Source of the DNA: Struthio camelus
Lineage: Eukaryota > Chordata > Aves > Struthioniformes > Struthionidae
NCBI RefSeq assembly: GCF_040807025.1
Contig: NC_090954.1
Span: 1,250,001 to 1,314,000, forward strand
Reading direction: 5' to 3'
Length of the DNA: 64,000 nucleotides
A model generated the notes under the pieces. It was not told the DNA's origin. It worked only from the letters and a program-made list of their open reading frames with translations, and made no database searches. The position numbers were made by a program, and so were the translations under genes. Shown one piece after another: positions 39,592 to 52,067 of this stretch. How positions within the stretch are numbered: the first letter of the stretch is position 1; the number at the start of each line of letters is the position of its first letter.

Positions 39592-41509
39592 GTAAGTATC
39601 GGCATAATTGTTTCAAACCATGAAGAGATAACATAAGCCTTTAGGGCTCAGGTACATTTAAAACTAAGTATAGAAATGTGAAAAAACAGTAATCAAATAG
39701 GCTCTACTTTACCAGAAAAAACCTTTCAGGTGCAACTATCTTAAACAACGTTGCCTGAAATATTCAGGAACCAGCTTGTCAAGTTACGCATGTTGAAGGG
39801 ATATTGCATACTCTAACAGGCACTACCAGGTTTTCGCTCTTATCTGCAGGCCTCAAACTGGCAACGGTAGCCTCTAAAACCATAGTACAGAACGTAAACG
39901 TTGTATTAATGATGAATCTGTCCACCCCAGGGAAAAGGCCACTGGGCTGAGGCTTAGTGATAGCATGTCCCCCGCAGCCTGCCCTTAGCACCTATTGGAG
40001 AGCTCTAACTGTTGGTGTCATATGGATAAGGGGATAAATACACTTCCAAAGACCACCCTTCCTCTGTAAATATCTTTTTCACTAAATAAATTGACAAAAA
40101 AAAGCCTAACAATTGATTCTCCTATGTCTTGATGACAGAATTTACAAATTCCCTTTCAGATATGCCAGAATTCCATCAAACAAAATTAATTTCCATTAAA
40201 CGAAAGGAAAAGAAAAAAAAAGTCCACCACAGATCCAGGGCACAATTCTCAACTCACACTGAGTTGCTGGCTGTTTTAACTGTTCTTTATTTGTCTCTTG
40301 CTCGAGAACAAACCAAGCAGGTTCATTTAAAGGTGATCCTGAGACCAAGAACAGGGTCTTAACCTTCCTTCAGAGCTGGCAGTGTTCCTTAAATGTTTTG
40401 TCTCCCTTTGTCTTCGTCCACACAAGTGAAGAAATTGACTGAAAGTTTGGGGGGTTTAAGCACTCTTAACTTTGTGACTCCCTGGGAGAGAAGCCTGTTA
40501 CCGTTGTCCTCGCCCTTGTCTAGTTCCATGCCAAACAGGAACGCGTGGCAGACAGGCGCAGCTCAGCTCGCTCGTGAAAGCGTTGCTGCTCTGCAAATTC
40601 CTTCTCTTTCAAGCCTCCAAAGGCAGAACAAAGGCTGGAGCAAAGGATGGTTGCTTTCTGTTGCATATGGGAACTCTTCAAGGGACTAATGGGACTTTGG
40701 GGAGATTGTTTGGTCTTGCCTTGACACAGTTAGTAGCCCCAAAGAGCAATACTTTCTGCTAAAAAAAAAAACAAACCTGCGTTGACAAGCAGATAAACCA
40801 TTTGACCTAGTGGTTCTTCCATCTCTATGCCTGTGAATCTTTGAATCATCTCTGAATTTTTCCAGTAGAATTAATCTTTAAGGTCTTGATAGTGCTGGCT
40901 TTTATCAATAGTATAGTAACACATTACTCTAAATAGTAATAGAGCATGATAATCTATGATTTTATCCAGTGAAGCCCCTCTGATTTCACTGGAGCACATG
41001 ATATTTTGTCTTTAAAGTTACAATGACTTGATGATGAGAACATGAGAGTAGGAGTGACAGCTACTGCTATGCACAGGAAAATGACAGCCTAGAAGCGTAT
41101 GTAAGTCTTAGGGTTGAACATAAAACCTCTATAAAATTAAATAACTGAAAATGCAAAAAAGTAATTTCCTTTCCAAAGAAGATCAATTTTTAAATGTAAT
41201 TAATAGGTTTTATAATAAGACTTTTTAGTTGAAATTTTGCTTGAGTTAGCATATTTCATTGACTTAGGAATTTCTTTTGTAATGATTTTCATAAAATTAT
41301 AGAGTACATCAGTTATAAATTGAAAATCTTTGAAACTTTCAATAAAAAATTAAAGTATTCTGTTAATAATAGACCAGTGAGAAGGCTGCATTGAGAAACG
41401 CACAGTTTTCTAAACTGAAAAAACTTTTGCATGAACAACTCGGTTTTATTTGAGTCCATACACAGGCACCAAAATAAGTAGGCTGACTTGGTAAGGGCTT
41501 TGCACTTAC

Positions 41510-41612
41510 AGGTCTTGCTGGAAGGAATACCTTTGTTTTTTTAAAATCAGTTCAATAAGCTGCATATCTCTGTCAAAGAGCGCAACTTCCAGTGTAGTCA
41601 GACCTTGATCCA
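41510..41612 (-). CDS. Candidate ankyrin-repeat exon, minus strand
   Basis: On the minus strand a strong acceptor (ctctcttccccccag) precedes a 103-bp open segment (2 bases + 33 codons + 2 bases) that ends at a GTAAGT donor. The frame contains DQGLTTLEVALFDRDMQLIE and then LILKKQ. Aligned to the ankyrin consensus (GxTPLHxAaxxGhxeivklLL), the G, T, L and A of the first helix and the hydrophobic positions of the second helix fall at the right spacing without gaps. The TPLH tetrapeptide reads TTLE and the mid-repeat Gly is Arg. One repeat of 33 residues in a roughly 100-bp exon is a common gene structure for this family. The gene was not identified, no second ankyrin exon was found nearby, and similarity over one degenerate repeat can arise by chance. 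If real, the gene is transcribed leftward with large introns. Confidence 0.4.
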
Positions 41613-44023
41613 CTGGGGGGAAGAGAGGGTAAGGTAACTATCTCCAACAGGAATAGAGGTTCAAAAAAAAGATCATTTTGTTTGTAGACTTGAAAGAGCC
41701 GAAGTCCCTGTACCAGCCCTGCCATGGGTGATTTGCAGCACCATTTAATGCACCTAGCTTCTAGACCAAGCTAGCTCCTTCCACTACTTAGCAGCTACTC
41801 ACAGATCATAAGGGACTGACTACAATATACCTTGAGAAATTGTAAAACTGTAGCTTTGAATTCTCTTTTGGCTTTGCATCTTGTCGTGTGATTTTGTATT
41901 GTGGTATAACACGTCTGTGCCTTAGTTTCCCTTGTAAGTCGAAGCACAGCGATACCTACTGCATGAGAAAGAAAAGCTAGAAGTAGGGAGATACCTTTAC
42001 TCCCAGCAGGAGCGGTAACTTTGTCCAGCACCTAGTACAGTAGGGCCGTATGCATGTAAGTAGGGCGCTTAGGTTTCGGGGAACTGTGGTAAAACATGTC
42101 AAATGTAAGAGTTAAAAGCTGTGGAATGGGGCAACTGTTTCAGATGCCTTTCCAGGCATCCTATATGTAACTGTTCTGCCCGTTTGGTCATCATTCTCAC
42201 AAGTGCGAGCTCTTCAGGTTTTATTTCCCCTTCTGCTCCCATTACAGTGCTTGCTGACAGTCTCTTGAATTGACTTTTTATGAAGTATAAAATTCTCCAT
42301 ACTTGGTTGTTGTTGGTCCATTGTAAAAAAGTAGTATCTCACAATTTTTGCGAAAAGCTTTGCGCTGACCTCTAATTTAATATCACGATATTAGAGGGGT
42401 CAAGTAACTTTTCCTCCACGCTAAATCTTCACTTAAGTACCAGGGCAACTGGAGCACTGCCCTACTTCCAGTAATGTTGCTCAATTAAGAAATAACTTTC
42501 AACGTTAGGTGGTCATACCCATGTGTGCCTAGGAGCATGCCCTCCGAACTCGTACTTGATGTAATGAAATGTAACAGTGCTTCAATCAGCTGCCAGATAC
42601 GCTCTGCGTATTTTTAACATTGTTCTACTGTAAGTTCTTACACAAACAGAAGCCTGCAGGAAATGTGTGGAGCCATGTGGTCATCTATATAAAACCTAGG
42701 GGCCACATATCTGTAAAGTAAGTTTTTCTCTCCTGTGATTTATTATATTTTGTACATTTTACACTGAAGGACAAATTACATCCCTTAGCATAAAATAGAG
42801 ATCTGTCAGAGCAGACACAAAATGTTGATAAGGTTATATTTTAGTAGCCACTTCCTTTTTATGGACATTCAGGGCATTAATTTTAAATACTGACTTTTGT
42901 TTTCTTACACTGTATGTTTTTTTCGTAGGTGGTTACCGTTTGATATGCAAGAATTTGATCATGGATTCCAAATTAAACGTATTCCCAGTTTATCTGTGGC
43001 ACATTTGTATACATGTATTTATATGCACATATATATATATATATATGCATATACATACACTGCATGTTTATGTGTGTATATATACACTCTGTTTATGTGT
43101 ATATACATACACTCTCTATATATGCAGTACATGTGATTATGCCAGTTAACGCACCCTATTTAACCAAAAAGTAAGGTCTATATATAGCAGTACCTGAGGT
43201 TTGAGCAACGAAATTAAATACAAATCAAAGTGAATTATTTTTTTCATTCTTACCGTGCAAGAAGTGAAAAACTGGACAAAACAAAATAAATTTGAACCCT
43301 TGCATCTGTGTTAGAGCATATAGGCTATATGATGAGTTTTCAAAGCTACTTCTTTTTTTCTTAAAGCTTAACCTTTCCTTCTGATAAGTAAATACGACTA
43401 TTATACCAATGACAGGCACTCTTAATTTAATACAATGAATATCAGTTCCCCAGTGAGAAAGACGGAACTTATTTGACCTGATTCAACATAAAAAGGTTTC
43501 CTTCAGATCAGCATTTCAGAAGTTGTTTTGATAAACAGTCGAATTCCAATTCTGTTGTTTATAAATGAAAGAAAATCATAATATAGGTTGCAGAAGGTGT
43601 TTTATTTCATTTTATGTTAGCATTTGAATTTTAGATTTTGTTTTGTTTCCAGTTTTAAAACCAACAAACCTGTTTGAAACATGGCACTGAAAAATCAATT
43701 CGTCATGAAAATCATTGATTTAAAATTTATCATAGGAATTGAGAAATTCAGCTTGAATTTTGGTGTCCATGAGTGATTTGTCGGGGCTTCTGTTCATAAA
43801 ACACATGAACCGTGCCCAGGCTCCGCGAAGGGGAAACACCCAAGTAAATCGTTCGGGCCCTGGCAGGTGACGTGACAGAGAAACTGGCTTAATGATTTTC
43901 TTCACTAATTCTACTTAATCCATAGTGGAGTAGATAGGAGGAACCTGATCTCAGATACATCTGACTATTTAATGGACTGCAACTAAATGGCCAAGATTTT
44001 GTATTCTGATCTGGTTAATTTGC
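41613..44023. other. No gene recognised; contains microsatellite
   Basis: AT-rich DNA. At 42929 a good plus-strand acceptor (gtttttttcgtag) opens a frame containing WLPFDMQEFDHGFQIK, but the only nearby donor (aaac|gtattc) is weak. An inverted repeat lies at about 42370-42398. A CRE-like TGACGTGA lies near 43867-43874, upstream of the CpG patch on the plus strand. Confidence 0.5.
43004..43133. repeat. Complex TA/CA/TG microsatellite
   Basis: About 130 bp of alternating TA, CA and TG runs with an uninterrupted AT core at about 43029-43047, interspersed with near-repeated TTTATGTGTRTATATACA-like units. Tyr/His/Ile-rich open frames across it are artefacts of the repeat. Confidence 0.9.
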
Positions 44024-44135
44024 AGCCGCTGCCCAGCGGCGACGAGGCGAGAGGCCGGGGGCGGGCCGGGCGCCGGGCCGGTGCTGCGCTGCTCTTTCAC
44101 TCCCTGCGGCACGAGTGGGTGTTGTCCGCTCTGGG
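44024..44135. promoter_or_regulatory. Small CpG-rich patch with GC box (possible promoter)
   Basis: Roughly 110 bp of very GC- and CpG-rich DNA (ccgggggcgggccgggcgcc core near 44055-44074) stands out abruptly from AT-rich flanks. It contains a GC-box-like GGGGGCGGGCC at 44057-44067 and two GCCGGGC-type near-repeats. Such patches often mark promoters or enhancers, but no start codon in a supported frame or first exon could be tied to it. The ankyrin-like exon candidate lies 2.4 kb to the left on the minus strand, which would fit a leftward promoter. That link is inference. Confidence 0.35.
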
Positions 44136-44696
44136 ATAAGCCTCCTTTGGGCTTTTAACCGAGTCCAGTGTCCAGCGTGGTAGACGTTCTAAGTGTCGAA
44201 GCACTCTTCTAATTTTAAAAATTGCGCTTTAAGGCCGCTGAACTCTACCAGGCCAAATTGTCAAAAGCAGCTTCTTCCAGAGACATGTACGGGAAGGTCC
44301 ATTAGTCAAAGCTTACGAAAATGCAGCTGCTCTGTGTATAGTAGTATCTTTTAAAAATCTATCTCTGAATTAATTTGAAAATGTGAGACAAGGCCTAAAC
44401 CCTCTTCTTAAGCCGTATACATTTTCTAAAAATCTTAAGATAGTGCTCTCTGTCAGGCTTGCATCACTGTAGTGCCATCCTGCAGTACTTGAATTAGTAG
44501 ATGTGTACGTGGACACGCATGAAGTGGACAAGTACGGCCATGCCCCTCTTTTCCAGACAGAGAGCGTTCACCAAAAGTCGAACAGGATTTCTCTGAGAGA
44601 AGAGGATGGGTTCCCCTCTCCTGTGCTCCATGCTCTATTCCCGTTGAGCTGCGTCCCTGAAGCCAAAATCTTGCTTTCAGGGTGAACTGCATGGTT

Positions 44697-44713
44697 AAAA
44701 AAAAAAAAAAAAG
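44697..44713. repeat. Poly(A) tract, 17 nt
   Basis: An uninterrupted run of 17 A. No retrotransposed body was recognised upstream. Confidence 0.9.
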
Positions 44714-44880
44714 TTATCCACGAAACATCGTCTGTTCTTTAAATACTTAGTATAGAACAGCAGTGAAGCTCAGTGAAAGTCAATACCTTTTATCAATGAG
44801 TAAAATATTAAAACTAATGATCTTATTCTTAACAAGAAACTAACATTTCTTATTTAGCTATTGATCACCGTCTCTCTTGC

Positions 44881-44909
44881 TTTATTTATTTATTTATTTA
44901 TTTATTTTT
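44881..44909. repeat. (TTTA)6 microsatellite
   Basis: Six TTTA units followed by TTTTTG. Confidence 0.9.
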
Positions 44910-45157
44910 GCAAAAGCACAAAGTTAGGGATTTTATTTTCTAAAAACAAAGGGGCAGGGGATAAAATGGTTAAAAGCTCTTTCGGCTATCTCTTCCTGAT
45001 CCAAAATGCTGTTCCAGCTGTTCTCAGGCAGAAGCTAACAGCAGAATCTATTCGGGTCAGCTCTAAGCAAAGCAGCGTACTTCTGTTTATGAAACTACTT
45101 TGCTTATATTTGGAGGTCAATATGAAAAAACTGACACCTGAGGTAAGTGAGAACTAA

Positions 45158-45191
45158 ATGCTTCTTAATACCCAGATGCTTCTTAATACCC
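45158..45191. repeat. 16-bp direct repeat, 18-bp period
   Basis: ATGCTTCTTAATACCC occurs twice, separated by AG. It is a short local duplication. Confidence 0.85.
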
Positions 45192-48100
45192 TGGTCAGCA
45201 GCTGGAGCTTTTCCTCCACGGAACGTCTTGCTTCATTATGGCATGTTAGAATATACACTTTTTGTTTAAATTGGGTGCCTGATAAGTATATTTGTTTCAA
45301 AAAATGTTGTCCGTCTGTAGTCTTTTAACAGTGTCTTCCATTGCGCCCGAGCAGGTATGAGGATGTGTGGCTGGACCTTTACATCAGGTGCTCAGCCGTG
45401 CAGAGCAGCAGCCCTGGCAACTCTTGGACGTGGAGGTGACTCAAAGTACACGTCGGCCCCACTGGGAGACACGTTGCAAGTTCACTTGTTTCAGCATTAG
45501 CCAACATTAAGCCGACTCATCCCGTAGGATAAAGGCCACTGACTGGAGCTTGCTGCCTGGGATAGCGTTGCGCGGGTCTGAATATACCGAGAGCCAGAGC
45601 TGGACTGGGAGCAGGGTGGGAAGGGATGGAGAGCACTGTGACGCAGACAGCATTCCCGTGGCCGTGGTGAGGGCTGCCCGGTTACGGCCCATGGGCTGCT
45701 GTTACACTTCCACTCTCCTCAGTCAGAGATTTTTAATTAGATGGTTGTTCTCATTCTGATGAATGAATTAAATTACTCTTAATTTGCCTTATGTGAATCA
45801 AGCTGTTTAATATGGTGTTAAAAAGGTAGGAACATCTACTTATTCTATTTAAAGCAATACTGCCCTTAGTGGGAAAAGGGTATTTTTGGCGTACAGATTT
45901 TAATTAAGACTGATAATAGTTTTTCAAAGTTATAACTGAGATTAGATGGAAAATTCATTTCTGTGTGAGTCTGAACAGATGTTTAAAAGTTGAATTGGAG
46001 ATTGAGGATTCTAGATTAAATAAACCATTAGTGTATTTTAAGTTATATCTTGTGCTAGTGTGTGCAAATTAAAGGAAGTGGCTAGCACAGGAGTGGAAGG
46101 AAGAGAAATGATGTTGTATCTTCGTTCCTGCTTTCTGGAGGCTAAACTGTGCATTTCAACGTTAAATGGCATAACCCGATGCACGGTCTGAAATGTTTTT
46201 GAATTATAATCAGTGCTGCTGGGAAATCCACGTTCCTATGGTAATAAGTTGTTACCTGTGGCCCTCAATTATTTTTAAGTTACTGAGTATAATTTAACAG
46301 TTTGAAAACGTAGTCAGCTGCAAAGAGGGAAGGGAAAAAAAAAAACAAGGGAAGTCCATAAGCTGCAAGCACTAAAGGATGATTAGAAATTTTAAAAACC
46401 TAAATGAGCTGAGCTGGAGCTGTTTCCCTATCATCGATGTTGCTGGTCTTGCTCTAGAATACAAAGGACATTCTCACTGCAGAAATGAGGATGACAGTCT
46501 TCTACGATGTTTATAGAAATAGCTTTTCAAAGCAATATGTCTTTTACGCCTTGGTGTATGTGTGTGAACCTTCTGAACATAATGCTAGGAAATCTAGACT
46601 TGTAACCATCCAACAAAAATGTATCTTTCTAATATATATTTAAATACATCTGTACTGTTGATAGGCTCAGGCGGCAAACCTCTACCCAGGCTCCAGTCTT
46701 TCCTAGAATTACGTGATATATAAGTCTGGAACTGCGTTCAAGCCTCTCTCTGATCTGTTGATTGATTTCTTTACTTCTTTACACACTTGCCAGCACCTGG
46801 GAATGTGACTGATTAAAATGTGGAGAGTCTCAAAAGTGCAGTTAGTTTATCAGAGAACTGAATCAAGATAATTGGGTGGAAGCAGGGCAGAACAATATTT
46901 CAAGCTATGCATTTGTGCAAGTTCTGCAGAACAAAGGGATCTTGAAAGTGTCACTTTCATTTGCTTTTGTGAATGAAGGCAGTGGTTGCATGGATGAGGC
47001 TGGGACAGAGGGCTCTTGAGTATGAGAGATGGGATTATTAAGTGAAGGGAGATTTAGGCAGGAGTACTTCCATGTTACGAAACTTAAGTGCCTGGTGACT
47101 GTTACTGGTCAGGTCTCCGCAGGCATTAGACAGGGCTTGCCACTGGGCTTCAGCAACCTGTTTTCTAAAATCTTGACACAGAGCCCTTTTAGGAAAGAAG
47201 TTTGTATAGAATCAAAAGCAATCATAAAAGGAATGTACCATGTCTTAGGTCTGGTAAAGTAGTTCAGAATCCTTAAACTAGACTGTAATGCATTTTTTTT
47301 GCCCCTCTTGTTCATCCTTTCCTTCTTTGATCATTGTTCTCAGGTCGACCTGCACAAAGTAACCCGATCCTGAATACTGGCAGCATAATTTTATGTATTG
47401 CAGCATAAAAAGAGGAAGATGTGATACAGAGGCTAACAAAATGCAAAATGTGCAGGTAACGTGGTTACTCTTCAGTTAGCATTTGCTACATAGAGTTTCT
47501 GTCTTCCAGTTACAGAATTTAAATTTTAAATTGCCTTTGTAATCAGTACAATATCTCAATAAAAGGAAGTGAAGACGAATGAAAAGAGACAGTAATTCTT
47601 CCCTCGTGCCAAGAAACCAAAATTTAGAAAGCAGCTGCCACAGCAGTGACTCTGTAAGAAAGATGGAATTGCAGTTGGTAAAGCAAAAGATTCCTCAGAA
47701 GAAAAAAATTATAAGCGTCTCAAAAGGCTACAAGGCTGACAAAGCACCATTTTCTTTCAGATCAAGACAGTTTTACTACCATTTTTCAAATAAGTCATGT
47801 GTTGGGTTTTTTGTTTGTCATTTTTTCTCTCAAAGAAGGACAAGTTGCCACCCAGCACTATCTGTGCTAAAGCAGGGAGTATTATCTTACTATGCAGCCT
47901 GTACAGCACTTTTTTAACGGAGATAAATTAAAGATGGCTAGTGTCTCTCTGTTATTTACATATGTAATGTCTTTATTTTCTCTGCACGTTCTTTGTCAAC
48001 AAAGATGTGACCATCTAGGCAATTGCAGATGATGGCTGTGGGTGTCCAGTCATAACTGACAGCCAGGTAGTACAAGATATAACTAAATGATCAGTTCATC

Positions 48101-48439
48101 TCCAAAACATTTTCTCACAGGCATCGTGCAGAGAAGTTCCTAAGTTTAAAGCATTTGGAAGACCTGTACTAAACTCGGTTAAAATGATGGCTGTCTATCT
48201 GGCCAAAAAGTTACTGGCAATCCTTATTTGTTTATCTACCCAGAAGTTGTATCTTCTTGTAAATTGGGATTGTTTCTGTAGCTCACAAGAACTTTAAAAC
48301 TTCATGTTTTTAGACTGGCTTACATTATTTGAGTCAAGTCTTTCATTGTTGAATCAAGCAAAACTGTTGTGAAACACAGGATGTGATTCTCTGATTAACT
48401 CTTTTCTTTCTAGGACACATGCAGTGTATCAGATCCTAG

Positions 48440-48616
48440 CAGCCTGTCAGTGCGTGTCCTCCAGAGCTTTCTAGCATCCTGGATTCTCTCCAGAAGCATG
48501 GAAACAAGTTCAGCCAGACATTACTGAGGCACATTCCAGAAATACTGTATGGACAGAAGGGAAAAGTGCAAGGTTATCGTTCGGGGGTTTTGGACACATT
48601 CCCATCTGCTGTCAAG
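48440..48616 (+). CDS. Candidate internal exon, plus strand (unidentified)
   Basis: A 177-bp segment (59 codons, phase 0/0) is open up to a strong donor (GTCAAG|GTAAGC). It includes LSSILDSLQKHGNKFSQTLL and ends DTFPSAVK. The best acceptor (aactcttttctttctag) lies 26 bp further upstream at 48413, but from there all three frames contain stops. The open frame needs the weaker GATCCTAG at 48439. The segment could be a noncoding exon using the upstream acceptor, a coding exon using the downstream one, or chance. No family is recognised. Confidence 0.2.
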
Positions 48617-51600
48617 GTAAGCTATGTCCTAACCTTGCAGAAATATTTGCATCTCTAGCAGAAATACTGTATAAAGTGAAGGAGTTAGGTACAATTTAGT
48701 GGAAAACAGTACAGTGCATACTTTTAGTTGAATAGTCGGTTTTAGTTGATCAGTTTAATCACTTTTAATTATCACCTATATGATGACTGTTTTTGGCCTG
48801 TTTATTTTATTAGGAGTTGAGCATTGCATAACGTCTCTTACAAATATGGTTAAGGAAATGCACAAAATCAAGACAACTACCTGGTCAGCTGAGAAAGCAG
48901 GAGAGAGAATGAACGTTAACTGCAATTTAATGTACAACTGATTTTCAGTATATGACATTCCAAAACATCAAGAAATTTTACTTGCTTCTGGTGAGGAAAA
49001 TGCCTTAGTCATATCACTTGGAAAAAAATAATTACGCTACACATACTCATTTACACAGTTACAGCTTGCTAGAAGCAGCCTGTTTTTCCACAGCTCACTT
49101 ACAGAGTTCTTTGAAGATGTGCTGATACTTCAGCATCAGCAATATTGTCCCTACTGGGGGAAAGTATTCCTGCGGGGTGTTATAACCGTGCAAGAAAACA
49201 GCAAGAATGATGCAAGACCAAAATATTCCTGTTCCCCAGACGCATCCAGTGACCATCTATCTATACAATATTGATGATAACAAAAATTATTAAACACAAA
49301 CACTTAAATCAAGATTTTTCTTATTCTTTCTTTACAAATGAGATTGTTGACAAAATTCTTCTGTTTTGGGCATAGTTGACAGTAGTTTACAGCCATGTTT
49401 TGTGGCCAGAATTAAGGCTGGCATTGCGCCCTTCGGCAGCCAAGTACAGCGCCTCCCACACCTCCCTCCATCTGCCAGTGTAGCTGACCTGCTCGTGCAA
49501 CGATTGTGAAAGGACAAGGAGGATTTAACACATCTGTTAAATCCTTACATGCTAGCTCCCCAACAACGTAACTGCATGCAAGATAGAAACTCCAGGGCAC
49601 TGCAAGAAAGGATAGGGAGCCCTACCTCTTTTCTTCTCTCAGGGAGTCAACATGTAATTAACACTCTACCCTTAGTGATTAAACAAGTCAAGTTAGTTGA
49701 AGACCTTCTTGAATATCTGTCTACAGTTAGAGAAAGGTACAATTCTGCGCAAAACTGGAAACCTTGATTTAGTACTAAAGGAACACTAGCTTGAAAAACA
49801 TGCAAGTAAGAATGAATACCTTGGAATTCAGCCCTTCCTTTTTCTGAAATAGGTTTAAAATGCCCTAAAAATAAATTGATGTCAATCCTAGATAAAAAAG
49901 AAAAGATAACAGATGAAACTTTCCTCTGGTCGCACACTCTATTCTCCCAGCAAACTGTAAACAAATAGGAGTTTTTCCTATACAAATGGAGCTATTCTGA
50001 CTTATGTCAATGTAAAAACAAATAGAGCAACTGAAATTATTTTGAGTGATTCTTACTATGAGGGCTTCAGTTGTATTTTCAAAAAATTTCTAAACCGTGA
50101 GTTTTAAAAAATCACAAATTTGCTGACTAAAATGCAGGTAATTGTGCACCTGGGCAGAGCATTTGGTGGGGGGGGGGGGGGAAGGGGGGGAAGGTGTGTG
50201 TCATATGTATGAGAAGAAAGATGGTACTATGTCGTCACCCTAAAGGTGTAAGGAGATTATATTTGTGAGAATATACAAATGGTCCAATAAAATAAAACTA
50301 CCGGTAGGTGTAGAGTATGTATTCCCAAAGCACCGAGAAATATGCAAACTGCACCTCAGTGTCTACAGACTAGCAATAAAGAGACAATTCTATAAACCTA
50401 AACAGCTTTTAAAAAAACAGATCAGGATTGAAGAAACAGAAAGGAAAAAGACTGTTATGCATAATACAAAGTGAGCAAAAGAGAACAGTTCCAGGACCAG
50501 CAAAAGCACTGGAGTGGAACACAAAATGGGATGTAAATAGAGTAAGGAAACTGAAACATCATCTCTAGCAGGCGGTAAAAGCAGAGTGGGATGTGGGAGT
50601 TACCCCTTACGTGGAAAAATCAATAGGAAGAGCCAGGAGGGGGGATTTATTGAACGTACAACATCAGAAGCACTTAAACTTTCCGATTCTCAGGTAGCCC
50701 ATCTGTATTTGATGGATTTCCAGTATATGTGTGTGTCACTTTAAGCTTCTGCAGCATTGATATTTTCATTTTTTTAATCTTCAGGGTTTTTTTTAAGATG
50801 ATCTGGAAAGAAACAGCAGTGATAATCAATATATAGCTCGTCTATAACATTTTTCCATAGTTAGCTCTGAGAGCACTTATGAAGTTAGTATCATTTCTGT
50901 AGGAAGGAGAACTGCAATGGATGCAGAAAGAGAAGGATGAGAGACAGGACTCAGGAATCCCAAGTCCTCTTGAGTTGCCTCATGTGTCTGTCATTTCATT
51001 TCACAAGTTTTAGTCCTTTTTTCACTTCTGTTCTATAAGAAGGTTCTGAAAGTTGTATGTAAAAAACAAAACCAAGACGTTTCCTCAACAGAAGAATTAA
51101 TGAAGGCTGATTTCTTGTTGGATCTGTGCCTTTTTCCGTAACCTGTCCGCCTACCTACCACGGTAATGCTAACCCCTGTAACTCTTCAGCTCCCTCCCTC
51201 CCATACCGTCTTCACTTTGGCATTTCTGGATCACGGATGGGCAGTGGTTCGGAGGTAGGCGTACACTGCTTCATGATTGCCTGTGCTTCATTTTTTCAGG
51301 AAGCAAAGAAAAAATGTTTGAATAGTGAATAGTCTGTGAAATATTATGCCAAAGCCATGGTCATGGTTAGAGCTGCTTGTTGTGGCTTTTAAATATTAGT
51401 GATATGTCAAAGTTACCACCGTCTCACCTGATAACCCAGAGCGTTATTGTGTAGTATGATTTCTGCTCTTTCCATGGAGTTACTGAGAAATGCTATTGCA
51501 GTAATTTAGTAAATAACTCAATGTCAGGCCTTTAGCTTTTTCTGTCTCAGGCTCAAGTTACTATACCCAGAAAGAATAGTCAGTCTGATAAGTGCTGCTT

Positions 51601-52047
51601 ATGTGTTGATGAATTTCTTGGTATTTCACAGGCATGTCCTTTAGAACATCAGTTTTCATTTGCTTCATGTGGTAAGTCTCGTTTTTACTTTCTGAACTAT
51701 AGATGAGTGCAATTACTTACCTGTTAGTCTTATCTGACATCCTTTCATGTGGGGTGAATTTCCTTGTTCATTAAATGAGTGTATTTTTTATGGCTGTACT
51801 TGAATTCACGGATGTGACTGCTGATTGCATAGGCTTACAGAAGCAATGTTCAAACTGGTTATGAGGGTGCACAGACCGCATGCCCTGGGGTCAGCCTGTA
51901 GCTCGGTGTGGGCTGCAAGAGCCAGAAGCCCTAGGCAGGCAGGCGGCCATCAGCCCCCAAGTTGGCTAGTTCGGAGCCATCTCAGCATATCTGAGAGAGC
52001 TGCAGGTATGCTTTTGGGCTGCGGAAGTAACTTTAGTGAGGGAAATC
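48617..52047. other. No gene recognised
   Basis: AT-rich DNA holding the G-rich tract at 50168-50190. Minus frames at 49332-49600 and 49647-49985 (up to 112 codons) lack splice context and recognised domains. Confidence 0.55.
50168..50190. repeat. Poly(G) tract: G14, AA, G7
   Basis: Fourteen consecutive G, then AA and seven more G. On the plus strand it can form a G-quadruplex, and it is also error-prone for sequencing. It lies in AT-rich DNA with no gene around it. Confidence 0.9.
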
Positions 52048-52067
52048 TTTTTTTTTTTTTTTTTTTT
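52048..52067. repeat. Poly(T) tract, 20 nt
   Basis: An uninterrupted run of 20 T, immediately followed by AAACC. Confidence 0.9.

Larger units (their letters stand above)
44136..48439. other. No gene recognised
   Basis: AT-rich DNA with poly(A) at 44697-44713, a TTTA microsatellite at 44881-44909 and a duplicated 16-mer at 45158-45191. Overlapping frames on both strands at 47029-47315 (77 and 68 codons) have no recognised domain. Confidence 0.5.

Noticed and set aside
39779..39991. 70-codon minus frame following an acceptor-like CTAAGCCTCAG
   Set aside because: The only donor (CTG|GTAGTG) is weak and the translation matches nothing recognised.
42897..43149. Tyr/His/Ile-rich plus frames
   Set aside because: Most of their length is the TA/CA/TG microsatellite. 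The acceptor at 42928 has no good matching donor.
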